From Bacteroidota bacterium (GTDB lineage Bacteria > Bacteroidota > Bacteroidia > AKYH767-A > 2013-40CM-41-45), in the NCBI GenBank assembly GCA_016708785.1, contig JADJFC010000016.1, positions 1 through 64,000 of the forward strand: a stretch of 64,000 nucleotides of DNA, written 5' to 3'. Positions 52,282 through 60,282 of this stretch are shown one piece after another (the stretch's first letter is position 1; every line of letters starts with the position of its first letter). Below the pieces are notes generated by a model that was not told where the DNA came from, did no database searches, and saw only the letters and a list, made by a program, of their open reading frames with translations. A program made the position numbers and the translations under genes.

Positions 52282-53156
52282 AATGCTAAATTGAAAAGAG
52301 TGTGATAAAAATGCGCAGGGATTTGGTTGAATTTACTACTAAAGTCAAGAGTTTTTGATCGGTCACAGAAATTGATCTTACGAATGTAAGTATAGAGCAA
52401 TTTGAATAATGCACTTTCTTTTTCAATTTCACCCAAGAGAGAAAGTTGTATTTGCTCAATATCAATTCCCAGTTGTTCGCAGACAAAGAGAGTGTAGTAC
52501 AATACATCTTCATTGCTATTTCTGCTGAAACTGTTTAGAAGAATGAGTTTTTTCCCTTCTGTAACAATGATGTCAATTTCATTCTGACGAACGTTTAAAA
52601 ATAGCTGGCGATTGCTATTGTTGCGTGACATTCTGTTTACTGAATTCAAAAGTACTTCAGAATGATGAACGATCTTTGGGTCTTGAAATAAGTGTAACAA
52701 TTCTTTGTGAAGTTCATTTTCTATACTGTACACCACAAAAAGATCGTAAACATTGATATGTGCACCGCTGATTTTAACATCAGTTGCATCTTTGAAATTA
52801 AGTTTGAAGTAGGTTTGTTCATCTCCCGGATGATGGAGGGCTTCCGGAACCAATGTATATTGAGTTGATGTTACACAAATCCTGGCTTTTGAAAATTCAA
52901 ATTGGCGAAGAATTTTGCTCTTAGTAGTTGCTATTTCGAGATGGCTTTTCCAATTAAATTCTTCTTTTGCATCAGTGTTTGGAAATACTTCAAACGCAAG
53001 AAACCGATTAGTTTTCTTTTCAAGAAGTGAAAGTTGTATTGAAGATTTTTCTGCCAGTACTAAAAGGTCACAGAGCCCTGCACTCTTGTTTTCAAGAGAT
53101 GGGTCGATGATTAGCAATGAAGCATCGGTTGCGGGAAGAAAGACATTGGTGCTCAC
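52272..53156 (-). CDS. DUF3822 protein, 294 aa
   Basis: ASLLIIDPSLENKSAGLCDL at the start, ICVTSTQYTLVPEALHHPGD, IYVYDLFVVYSIENELHKEL-like FVVYSIENELHKELLHLFQD, VLLNSVNRMSRNNSNRQLFL, LLNSFSRNSNEDVLYYTLF, then QIQLSLLGEIEKESALFKLL: the DUF3822 pattern, an actin-like (ASKHA) fold, always beside rsmD in this phylum. It overlaps rsmD by 10 bp. Function unknown. Confidence 0.85.
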   Translation of the reverse strand: MSTNVFLPATDASLLIIDPSLENKSAGLCDLLVLAEKSSIQLSLLEKKTNRFLAFEVFPNTDAKEEFNWKSHLEIATTKSKILRQFEFSKARICVTSTQYTLVPEALHHPGDEQTYFKLNFKDATDVKISGAHINVYDLFVVYSIENELHKELLHLFQDPKIVHHSEVLLNSVNRMSRNNSNRQLFLNVRQNEIDIIVTEGKKLILLNSFSRNSNEDVLYYTLFVCEQLGIDIEQIQLSLLGEIEKESALFKLLYTYIRKINFCDRSKTLDFSSKFNQIPAHFYHTLFNLALCE

Positions 53157-53210
53157 GGTGGCGAAGGTACAAAATTCGCTTAATATTTGTACTACAGTAA
53201 AAGAGTTGGA

Positions 53211-53654
53211 TTATTTCCGAATTGTAATAGCGGAGGTAGTAATTGAGTTGCTCTGATGTCCAGCACGATCTACAATATAAATTGTGTATGATACTGATTG
53301 CTGATTGCTGGAATCTGTGATTCCCTGACCACCAAGTTCGATATTCAGATTTCCTTCAATGGGAATATTTGCTCCATCCGGAGCCAATTGTTGAATTCTG
53401 TATTGATAGGTTATTCCAATTCTGTTATCAGTAACGAAACAGTTTTTTGCAGTTGTTGAGTTTTCTCCCAGATCGCCATCACCGTCATTATATTTTATTG
53501 TGACCGTAACAGAATCAGTATATTCATTCGCTACAGTGGGCGAAATTCCGACATACTCAATCTTAGGAATTGGGTCAAAGGAAATATCTTCTTCTTTTTT
53601 ACATCCAAAAGAAAAAAGAACCGGAATGAGAAATATGAAAGCTTTATTGAACAT
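53211..53654 (-). CDS. Lipoprotein, Ig-like, 147 aa
   Basis: From ATG 53654: MFNKAFIFLIPVLFSFGCKK, Cys18 after LFSFGC. A beta-sandwich region follows: IEYVGISPTVANEYTDSVTV, TIKYNDGDGDLGEN, GNLNIELGGQGITDSSNQQS, YTIYIVDRAGHQSNSITTSA. The longer frame from 53732 is rejected as it hides the lipobox. Last gene of the five-gene operon; it overlaps the previous one by 11 bp. Confidence 0.75.
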   Translation of the reverse strand: MFNKAFIFLIPVLFSFGCKKEEDISFDPIPKIEYVGISPTVANEYTDSVTVTIKYNDGDGDLGENSTTAKNCFVTDNRIGITYQYRIQQLAPDGANIPIEGNLNIELGGQGITDSSNQQSVSYTIYIVDRAGHQSNSITTSAITIRK

Positions 53655-54576
53655 AGAATGAATAGATAGTTTTGTAATAATCAACAGAAGCATTGCGTGG
53701 AAACTCGGCATCTGCCGTATGGTCGCCGTCATTTACATAGAAACGGAAATAGACAGTTGTCCCTGCCGGCCATGCTGAAGTTGGAACGGTTACCAGCCAA
53801 ACCTGATAAGCCGCATAATATATAGTGCCATTGAATGTAGCAGCTGAAGAGAAGTCGTTTTTGTCAATAGACAATTTTACTTTCTTTGAAACATAGTTTG
53901 CCGGATCAGTTGCATCATCACCATCAGCTGAATCAGTCGAAGCAAATGCGAAAGTGATCGTCTGACCTTGCTCAATGATAAAAGGTGTATACCATTCATC
54001 ATTAACACGGTTAGTGTCTAGTCTTGTGTTGATTGAATCGAGAGCAATATATCCGGAAATATTTGGTTGAAGGTTTGGTTTTACAGGAAGTGCACCATCG
54101 ATATCAGGACAGCCGGCATTGATCCAGTTTTTGACATGATCGATATCTGTTTGTGCCAGACGCACAGCATTTGATGGCATGTATTCAGTTGTTAAAGTCG
54201 TCAGGCGTTCAATGAGCCATGACTCATCAGTGTTGAAGGGAATAGCTCTGGTCGTAAAAAGTTGGACTGAATCCAAAGTTACTTTGTTTACTGATTGATA
54301 TACTAATGTGGCATAGGAAGATTCAATCGTTCTGAAATCAGGTTCGAATGTTCCATCATGACAACCCGGATTAGCGCATCGTGGTTGAAATATATTTTTG
54401 TACAATCCTTGAATAGAATTCGGATCCGGATTGGGATCAGTGTTATTGTTGGTAGAATAATCTACGGAATCATACGGATTTGCAGGAGCTTCTTCTTCTT
54501 TTTTGCAGGAGTAGAGTATCGCAACGAAAACCAGAGCGAAAACGATAACGAATGAATTATTTTTCTTCCCCATCAT
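53644..54576 (-). CDS. Lipoprotein with planctomycete-type cytochrome motif
   Basis: 310 aa. Lipobox ILYSC (Cys24). Residues 67-73 read CANPGCH, a CX4CH variant of a haem site, in IFQPRCANPGCHDGTFEPDF, like PSCyt1-type domains. Then RAIPFNTDESWLIERLTTLT and EYMPSNAVRLAQTDIDHVKN with WINAGCPD, the usual end of such domains. The C-terminal half is a beta-rich part (FAFASTDSADGDDATDPANY). Overlaps the DUF1501 gene by ATGA. Whether it binds haem with four spacer residues is open. Confidence 0.75.
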   Translation of the reverse strand: MMGKKNNSFVIVFALVFVAILYSCKKEEEAPANPYDSVDYSTNNNTDPNPDPNSIQGLYKNIFQPRCANPGCHDGTFEPDFRTIESSYATLVYQSVNKVTLDSVQLFTTRAIPFNTDESWLIERLTTLTTEYMPSNAVRLAQTDIDHVKNWINAGCPDIDGALPVKPNLQPNISGYIALDSINTRLDTNRVNDEWYTPFIIEQGQTITFAFASTDSADGDDATDPANYVSKKVKLSIDKNDFSSAATFNGTIYYAAYQVWLVTVPTSAWPAGTTVYFRFYVNDGDHTADAEFPRNASVDYYKTIYSFYVQ

Positions 54577-55919
54577 ATGAATGCAGCTTGAATTTCACAA
54601 TTAGCCCAGTTGCGTAAATAACCTGCAGGAATTGCGTCGTCAAATCCAAGGAGGTTGGCGATAGCAGGAACTATTTCTGTGCTTTGTCCCATTAATGTAT
54701 TGATGACTTGATTTTGTCTGACAACACTAGGAGGACCCACAACTAAACAAAATATGTCCCGTGCCATGGCCAGATTAGGGTCACCTGAAAAATCGGGGTC
54801 ATTGGGTGCAGTGTGATCTAATGCAGCACGACCATAGGCATCGACAGAAGTATTTGTAAAGAAATTTCTTCCATGTTCAGGCGCTACTATCAACACTGTA
54901 TCATCAGCCATGCCGGGTGTGCTTTGTATCGTATTCCATAATTGAGCTACTGCAAAATCGGCTTTGCGAAGATTATTTGCATATTCTGTATAGTTGAAAT
55001 GACAAACATCGACATCCTGCATATTCACTACCATTAATTCCGGTTTAAATGTTTTAATGATCTCTGTTGCAAAGAGCATATTGTACATGTCATTGTTCAT
55101 CACACTGGCAGCATTCCAGGAATTCTGAAATTGAGAAGTCTGTGCTTTTGCATACAGATCAGAAATGAACGCTTGTAAGAGGGCAGCATCAGTGGAGTTG
55201 TTGATCACACCAGCGCTACCATCAGAGTAAGAGTGGTTAAAGATCCCATTTACAAAGGCGTGTATATTTGAAATAGCTGCTTCTTCCGGACTGGCAAAAT
55301 TGCGTGGATTGCCAAGCACATCAAATCCTTGCGGACTGATCAGTGAAGTTGGGGCAATAAAGTTAGCACCGTAGTCGGGACCGTAATCACTCGATGAAGA
55401 ATAATTCAAAGCCGGATATGGCCCGAGTGAATTCGCTACCCACCATGAATTCATGGAGCTTTGCTGGGGACTATTATGTTTTCTGTAGTATTCGAAAATA
55501 GTAGGATTCCGTGGATGTTCGCGGATATTAAGATCAGTGTCGACATATCTGCCGGTGACAGCAACTGTATGTCCGTTATAATGTCCTGTGGGGCCTTGCT
55601 TATAACGAAATTCTTTGAAGAGTGTGCCGTAGGTTTGAAGTGGCGCTGACAATGGCGAAGGAGGAAGTGATTCCATTGCTCCGGCGATATCCGGCGAAAT
55701 AGAACCTCCGCCGCTAAAAAGATTCGTCATCAAATTCCCATCGTTCATATGAACTGATTCCAGATTTCTAACTCCACCTGCATAAAGACAAAACACAACA
55801 TGGTTCACTCTTCGTAACCCTGAAGCAGCAAACAGCCGACCCGAAGGCAATATGTAAGGAGCAGCAAATACACCTGCCGAAGCAAGTGCGGTTCGTTTTA
55901 TGAAGTCTCTTCTTTTCAT
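54573..55919 (-). CDS. DUF1501-like protein with Tat signal
   Basis: 448 aa. Twin-arginine signal MKRRDFIKRTALASAGVFAA. Alkaline-phosphatase-like fold pieces: RVNHVVFCLYAGGVRNLESV, KPELMVVNMQDVDVCHFNYT, DTVLIVAPEHGRNFFTNTSV, and HTAPNDPDFSGDPNLAMARD near the end. DUF1501 proteins are secreted, related to sulfatases/alkaline phosphatases, and pair with DUF1549/DUF1800-type partners. Here the partners seem to be the two lipoproteins at 56137-57482. No sulfatase Cys is seen in CxPxR context. Confidence 0.75.
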   Translation of the reverse strand: MKRRDFIKRTALASAGVFAAPYILPSGRLFAASGLRRVNHVVFCLYAGGVRNLESVHMNDGNLMTNLFSGGGSISPDIAGAMESLPPSPLSAPLQTYGTLFKEFRYKQGPTGHYNGHTVAVTGRYVDTDLNIREHPRNPTIFEYYRKHNSPQQSSMNSWWVANSLGPYPALNYSSSSDYGPDYGANFIAPTSLISPQGFDVLGNPRNFASPEEAAISNIHAFVNGIFNHSYSDGSAGVINNSTDAALLQAFISDLYAKAQTSQFQNSWNAASVMNNDMYNMLFATEIIKTFKPELMVVNMQDVDVCHFNYTEYANNLRKADFAVAQLWNTIQSTPGMADDTVLIVAPEHGRNFFTNTSVDAYGRAALDHTAPNDPDFSGDPNLAMARDIFCLVVGPPSVVRQNQVINTLMGQSTEIVPAIANLLGFDDAIPAGYLRNWANCEIQAAFI

Positions 55920-56040
55920 ATTCTTGGTGAGTAGTAATTTAAAAATCGTAATTTGTAAAAGGTAATTCGTGAATCGAAGTTCTTAGTAGCAAACTATTTT
56001 TTTATCCTAGTGATAATAGTTTGTTTTATCGATTTTTTTT

Positions 56041-56129
56041 CACTTCACTTCACTTCACTTCACTTCACTTCACTTCACTTCACTTCACTTCACTTCACTT
56101 CACTTCTTCACTTCACTTCACTTCACTTC
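56041..56129. repeat. Pentamer tandem repeat (CACTT)n
   Basis: About 17 units, the first 12 perfect, then broken by CACTTCTTCA. Lies 122 bp upstream of the DUF1501 start and 8 bp after the stop of the preceding lipoprotein. Same unit as at 40396 on the other strand. Confidence 0.95.
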
Positions 56130-56136
56130 TTATTCA

Positions 56137-56619
56137 CTAATAAAACCTGTATTCATCCGAAGTCATCAAAGCAAAGTAGATCGTAGTGGGGGTAACAGCT
56201 GTATTATTCCTGACGAGGTCTTGCCATTTGAATTTTTCGAATTCATTCGGTTCTCTGTTATAGAGTTTTTTATAAGTATTCGTGATGAATAACATTGTGT
56301 CACCATTCACTGCCGGAACCGTCGGAAGATGAATTGTAGTATCATTCAGGAAATTTGAAATGATACGCTGCTCAATAATTTTAAGGTCGCCAAATGATGA
56401 ATACGCAATACTTAGATTCACAAGTTTTGTTTGTGGAATGATAGTTCCATATAGATCAGAGTAGGCAATAGAAATGAATTCTGTTGTGGATTTCTGATTT
56501 GTTTTTTGTCCACCTCCCAGAGTAACATCTACGGGATCGAGGCCATACTGATATTTCTTTTCTTCTGAACATGAAAAGAATGCTGACCCGATGAGTATAA
56601 TAAATAATATTTTTTTCAT
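56137..56619 (-). CDS. Lipoprotein with one 'NREPNEFE' repeat, 160 aa
   Basis: Signal and lipobox: MKKILFIILIGSAFFSC, Cys17. A beta-rich start, then YKKLYNREPNEFEKFKWQDL and YFALMTSDEYRFY. The unit 'Y-xx-L-x-x-R-x-P-x-x-x-E' also occurs in the gene upstream (REPDSLEA, NRLPSGYE) and recalls DUF4214/DUF1549 domains. It overlaps that gene by ATGA. Confidence 0.7.
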   Translation of the reverse strand: MKKILFIILIGSAFFSCSEEKKYQYGLDPVDVTLGGGQKTNQKSTTEFISIAYSDLYGTIIPQTKLVNLSIAYSSFGDLKIIEQRIISNFLNDTTIHLPTVPAVNGDTMLFITNTYKKLYNREPNEFEKFKWQDLVRNNTAVTPTTIYFALMTSDEYRFY

Positions 56620-57482
56620 TGGATACCGATAAATTCATTAGATGAAAGAATAGCTTTTTGAACTGCTGTATAATCGTTCGTTGAAGAAAACAATTGTGTT
56701 CCTGTACTCATTTCATAACCTGATGGCAGTCGATTCAGATATTTTCCGTAGAGCAATACGACTTGTGCTTCATTGTAATTGGAAGCATTAGTAAGTATAT
56801 TGAGGTAATCAGATTTTGATTCGCCGATCTCCAGAAAAATTATCGAATTATTTCCTTCTATCATCGTGATTCCATTTACTTGCTCGGCATTCGTCGGATT
56901 ACGATTGATTAAATGCTGGAAAGTCGAAATCACGAAGTTGGCAGAACCCATATTGATCTGGTCATAGATATAATTATTGCACATTCTTTTATGCAATTCA
57001 CGAATGTCTATTGTCCCTGAGGTAAATTCATCATAAGCACTTTGCATAAGGATTAAGCGGTCAACCTCAAATTGTATGTATGGCCATTGAAACATGGCAG
57101 AAGTGTCTTGTAAAATATTATTGAAGATGCCTATCCAGAATGTAAACTCAGCAGTATCAACATTGTTCAGTAAATTGATCTTATTTTGTTCGTACAAATT
57201 TGGTAAGTAAGCCGGATCAGTAAAAATAGAATTTACAAAATTTGCGCGGGACGTACTATCAAGATCGGAGTTAACAAGATCCGTCTTTGCATTTAAAGCT
57301 TCCAAGCTATCCGGTTCTCGACCAAGAGCTAGAATATATGTACGCGTAATGTATCGTTCAATAGTGGTTAATTCTACAGTAAGATCATTCGGAGCTTTGT
57401 TATCCGGGACAGTTTCCAAAGTCTCCTTTTTGCATGACTGAAGGAAGCCAATTAAACTTAAGATTAGAAAAAACTTTTTCAT
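56616..57482 (-). CDS. Lipoprotein with three 'lgReP' repeats, 288 aa
   Basis: Lipobox LQSC (Cys17) after MKKFFLILSLIGFLQ. An all-helical body in which ITRTYILALGREPDSLEALN, ISTFQHLINRNPTNAEQV and YGKYLNRLPSGYEMSTG repeat the pattern 'Y-xx-x-L-x-R-x-P-xx-x-E', as in DUF4214 and the DUF1549/DUF1800 partners of DUF1501. First gene of a five-gene minus-strand operon (57482-53211). Function unknown. Confidence 0.7.
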   Translation of the reverse strand: MKKFFLILSLIGFLQSCKKETLETVPDNKAPNDLTVELTTIERYITRTYILALGREPDSLEALNAKTDLVNSDLDSTSRANFVNSIFTDPAYLPNLYEQNKINLLNNVDTAEFTFWIGIFNNILQDTSAMFQWPYIQFEVDRLILMQSAYDEFTSGTIDIRELHKRMCNNYIYDQINMGSANFVISTFQHLINRNPTNAEQVNGITMIEGNNSIIFLEIGESKSDYLNILTNASNYNEAQVVLLYGKYLNRLPSGYEMSTGTQLFSSTNDYTAVQKAILSSNEFIGIQ

Positions 57483-57597
57483 TTTTTTAGTTCAATGATC
57501 AAAGTTCTGAGTTCAAAGTAAACTTTGAACTAATAGTTTGACTTCAATTTAATATTGTTTGAAATAAATAGTTGGAGAATTAAATTTTTTCTAGTGT

Positions 57598-57684
57598 ATT
57601 TGACCTTTGACCTTTGACCTTTGACCTTTGACCTTTGACCTTTGACCTTTGACCTTCGACCTTTGACCTTCGACTTTCGACCTT
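57598..57684. repeat. Heptamer tandem repeat (TTTGACC)n
   Basis: About 12 units; the last ones vary (TTCGACC, TTCGACT). Lies 116 bp upstream of the first lipoprotein start of the five-gene operon. Confidence 0.95.
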
Positions 57685-57741
57685 GGAACAAGACAACGGT
57701 AAATATACCCGAAAATTATATTCGAAAGTCAGTCCCGGACG

Positions 57742-58355
57742 TTAAATCCCATAAACTTTTGCAATCATATTAATTCCAAATCCTACAAGAGCCAGGCCTA
57801 TTATTCTATTGATCCAAAGCATGACATTCGGTTTAAGCATTTTTTTAATTCGGTTGGCAACATAGCTTTTGAGCAAATCGGTAAGAAAAACGGTAGCTAG
57901 AAGACTTCCGAAAAACATTAATTCGTGTGAACGGGTATAGTTTTCCTTTACTGACATTACACTAACAATCCCTAGCCAGAAGAGTAGTACTGCAGGATTG
58001 ATAATATTCAATACAAACCCTTGCAGCATAAATTTTGCATGAACGGTTTTTTATTGTCATCAACTTCTTTGACCTTGACTTTTCTGAAAAAATTAAACAA
58101 TCCAAAGCCGATCATTAATATTCCTCCGATCCACCCCATGGTTGACCGATATTGATCGAGCATATTTAGTTTTGAAGCGAAAAAATAACAGATACTGATC
58201 AGCGTTGCATCACTGATCAGTACACCAATAGCCAAATGAACTGCGGCCTTGAATCCTTCATGTAAACTTGTTTGTAAAAGTGTAAAGAAAACCGGTCCCA
58301 GCATAATAGCTAATAAAAGGCCGAAGCCCAATCCGGAAATGACAGGGTCTAACAT
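57742..58355 (-). CDS. LysE family transporter, one-base frameshift
   Basis: 58008-58355 gives the first half (GLGFGLLLAIMLGPVFFTLL, then QTSLHEGFKAAVHLAIGVLI and SDATLISICYFFA) and 57742-58029 the second (GFVLNIINPAVLLFWLGIVS and the last three helices). They join if the T6 tract at 58047-58052 had one more base, reading DNKKTVHAKFMLQGFVLN. About 205 aa, six membrane helices, the RhtB/LysE pattern with the N-terminal 'P-G-P'-like LGPVFF. Exports an amino acid or similar small molecule. Starts 2 bp after the GH3 stop. Confidence 0.8.
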
Positions 58356-58357
58356 GA

Positions 58358-59896
58358 TTAAATTTTACCGGCTAAAAACGATTTCCACTCCTCAGCCTGC
58401 GTAGATTTCATTACACGCGGAAATTTATTTTGTCCACCCATCTTACCTTTTTGGGTCATGAATTCGTAGAAATATTCACTTGGAACAGCTTGAACAAAGA
58501 CATCTTTCAATGCAGAGATTCTTTCAACTGCATAATCGTCATTAACTTCTTTCAGCTTGTCATCAAGAATTTTTCTTGCTTTGTCAACATCGAATGCTTT
58601 GTTAGTTCCCAAATACCACTGATGAGCAAAGGTTCCTTCATATGGAATTCCTGTCACCATATATTCTGGAATTTCAATATCTAACACCTGTGAAAGATGC
58701 TCAATTGCTTTATTCATGTTGTCGACAGACAAATGCTCACCGACAAGACTGAGAAAATGTTTTGTTCTTCCACTGATGATAATGTTTGCATGTTCAACAT
58801 CAACAAAGCGGATTACATCGCCGATCATGTATCTCCAAGCACCGGCGCAAGTGCTTAATAACAGAGCGTAGTCTTTGTTATTTTCAGCCTTTTCAATAGT
58901 TACAGCTTTGGCTGTAGGTCTTACTTCACCGGCACTATCGAAATTCTCATCATTGAACGGAATAAATTCATAAAAAATTCCATTGTCAACGATCAGTTTC
59001 ATGTAATGGACATTTGGTTCATATTGAAAAGCGAAAAATCCTTCTGATGCAGGATACATTTCAATGAAGTGAACTTTTTCAGAAAAGAATCTGTCGAAAC
59101 CTTTTCTGTAAGGTTCAAAAGAAACTCCTCCATGTGCATAAACACGAAGGTTTGGCCATATGTCGTGAATTGTTTTTAGTTTATAATGCGCAATTATTTT
59201 TTCCATAAGTAATTGTACCCAAGACGGAACACCTGTTATAATTCCAATGTCCCACTTGTGTGCTTCCTTTGTTATCTCTTCCAGTTTTATATTCCAGTCT
59301 TTTTCTTTGGAGATCTTTTTACCGGGTTTGTAATATTTTTGAAACCAGATAGGAGTACGTCGAGCAGAAATTCCACTCACATCGCCTTCGTAATATCCGC
59401 CATGACGTTTAAGATCTGTACTTCCTCCAAGCCATAAAATTCCTTTTTCAAAAGTGCTTGCAGGGAGATCATATTTACCAAGAGTGATGATCTGTCTGAT
59501 ACTTGCTTTGCGGAGCGACTTCACCATTTCAGAAGTGACAGGAATGTGCTTACTTGCCGCTTCAGAAGTCCCTGAGCTCAGTGCGAAGTATTTAACATGA
59601 CCGGGCCAGCAAACATCTTTTTCTTCGGCCAGGCAACGATGCCACCATTCTTCGAAGATCGAATTGTAATTGTAAATCGGTACGTTGTCCTGGAATTCGC
59701 TGACCGGATCAGGAGAAGCGAGAATAGATGAGAAGTTGAATTTTTTACCAAAGGCTGTGTTCTCAGCTTTTTTCATCAAATTTCGGAGCTCTTTTTTCTG
59801 ATAATAAGCAGGACTGCGAAATCGAAGTCTGATCTGACTACTTAATTTCAATCCTTGCTTAATAACGGCACCGAGTAATGGCATTTCAATTCTCAA
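58358..59896 (-). CDS. GH3 auxin-responsive promoter family protein
   Basis: 512 aa. SPDPVSEFQDNVPIYNYNSI, KYFALSSGTSEAASKHIPVT (ATP loop SSGTSE), ILWLGGSTDLKRHGGYYEGD, VRVYAHGGVSFEPYRKGFDR, EMYPASEGFFAFQYEP, LLLSTCAGAWRYMIGDVIRF, ISGRTKHFLSLVGEHLSVDN: the acyl-adenylating GH3 pattern. In plants these join amino acids to auxin or jasmonate; the bacterial substrate is unknown. Upstream of and cotranscribed with lysE, so it may make a product which that carrier exports (inference). Confidence 0.9.
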   Translation of the reverse strand: MRIEMPLLGAVIKQGLKLSSQIRLRFRSPAYYQKKELRNLMKKAENTAFGKKFNFSSILASPDPVSEFQDNVPIYNYNSIFEEWWHRCLAEEKDVCWPGHVKYFALSSGTSEAASKHIPVTSEMVKSLRKASIRQIITLGKYDLPASTFEKGILWLGGSTDLKRHGGYYEGDVSGISARRTPIWFQKYYKPGKKISKEKDWNIKLEEITKEAHKWDIGIITGVPSWVQLLMEKIIAHYKLKTIHDIWPNLRVYAHGGVSFEPYRKGFDRFFSEKVHFIEMYPASEGFFAFQYEPNVHYMKLIVDNGIFYEFIPFNDENFDSAGEVRPTAKAVTIEKAENNKDYALLLSTCAGAWRYMIGDVIRFVDVEHANIIISGRTKHFLSLVGEHLSVDNMNKAIEHLSQVLDIEIPEYMVTGIPYEGTFAHQWYLGTNKAFDVDKARKILDDKLKEVNDDYAVERISALKDVFVQAVPSEYFYEFMTQKGKMGGQNKFPRVMKSTQAEEWKSFLAGKI

Positions 59897-60282
59897 TAAG
59901 TCTGCAAAATAGTCAGAAGTTTGAGAATTTGGTAAATGCCAGACGATGAACTATTCAGTTTCGATGTTGAAAACTGTGATCTGATAAATAACAAACCGTT
60001 CCGCATACATATTTAGCAAACAATCCCGAAGTAGTAAAGCAGACACCAATATTTGACCCCTCTGAGGTCACGCGATGCATGCAGTTAAAATTGTTTTTGC
60101 AAAAAAAATCTGTCTGTTGTTTAGCAACAAATTAAGACTCTTGAATGTTTCCTTTCATACCCATTAAACCCATTAAACCTATTAAACAAATTAAACCCCT
60201 TAAACCCTTTTAACCATAAAATTGGCTCAAAGTGTTCAAGGGGTTTATTGTGTAATATCGATTAATGATAACCGAAAATAAA
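59897..60282. other. 386-bp gap without a gene
   Basis: No reading frame of interest. It holds a short repeat tract of CATTAAACC/TATTAAAC units (60160-60210), a purine-poor stretch and, near the right end, the sequence AAGTGTTCAAGGGGTTTATTG. No clear terminator hairpin. It separates GH3 (start at 59896) from icd (end at 60283). Confidence 0.5.
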
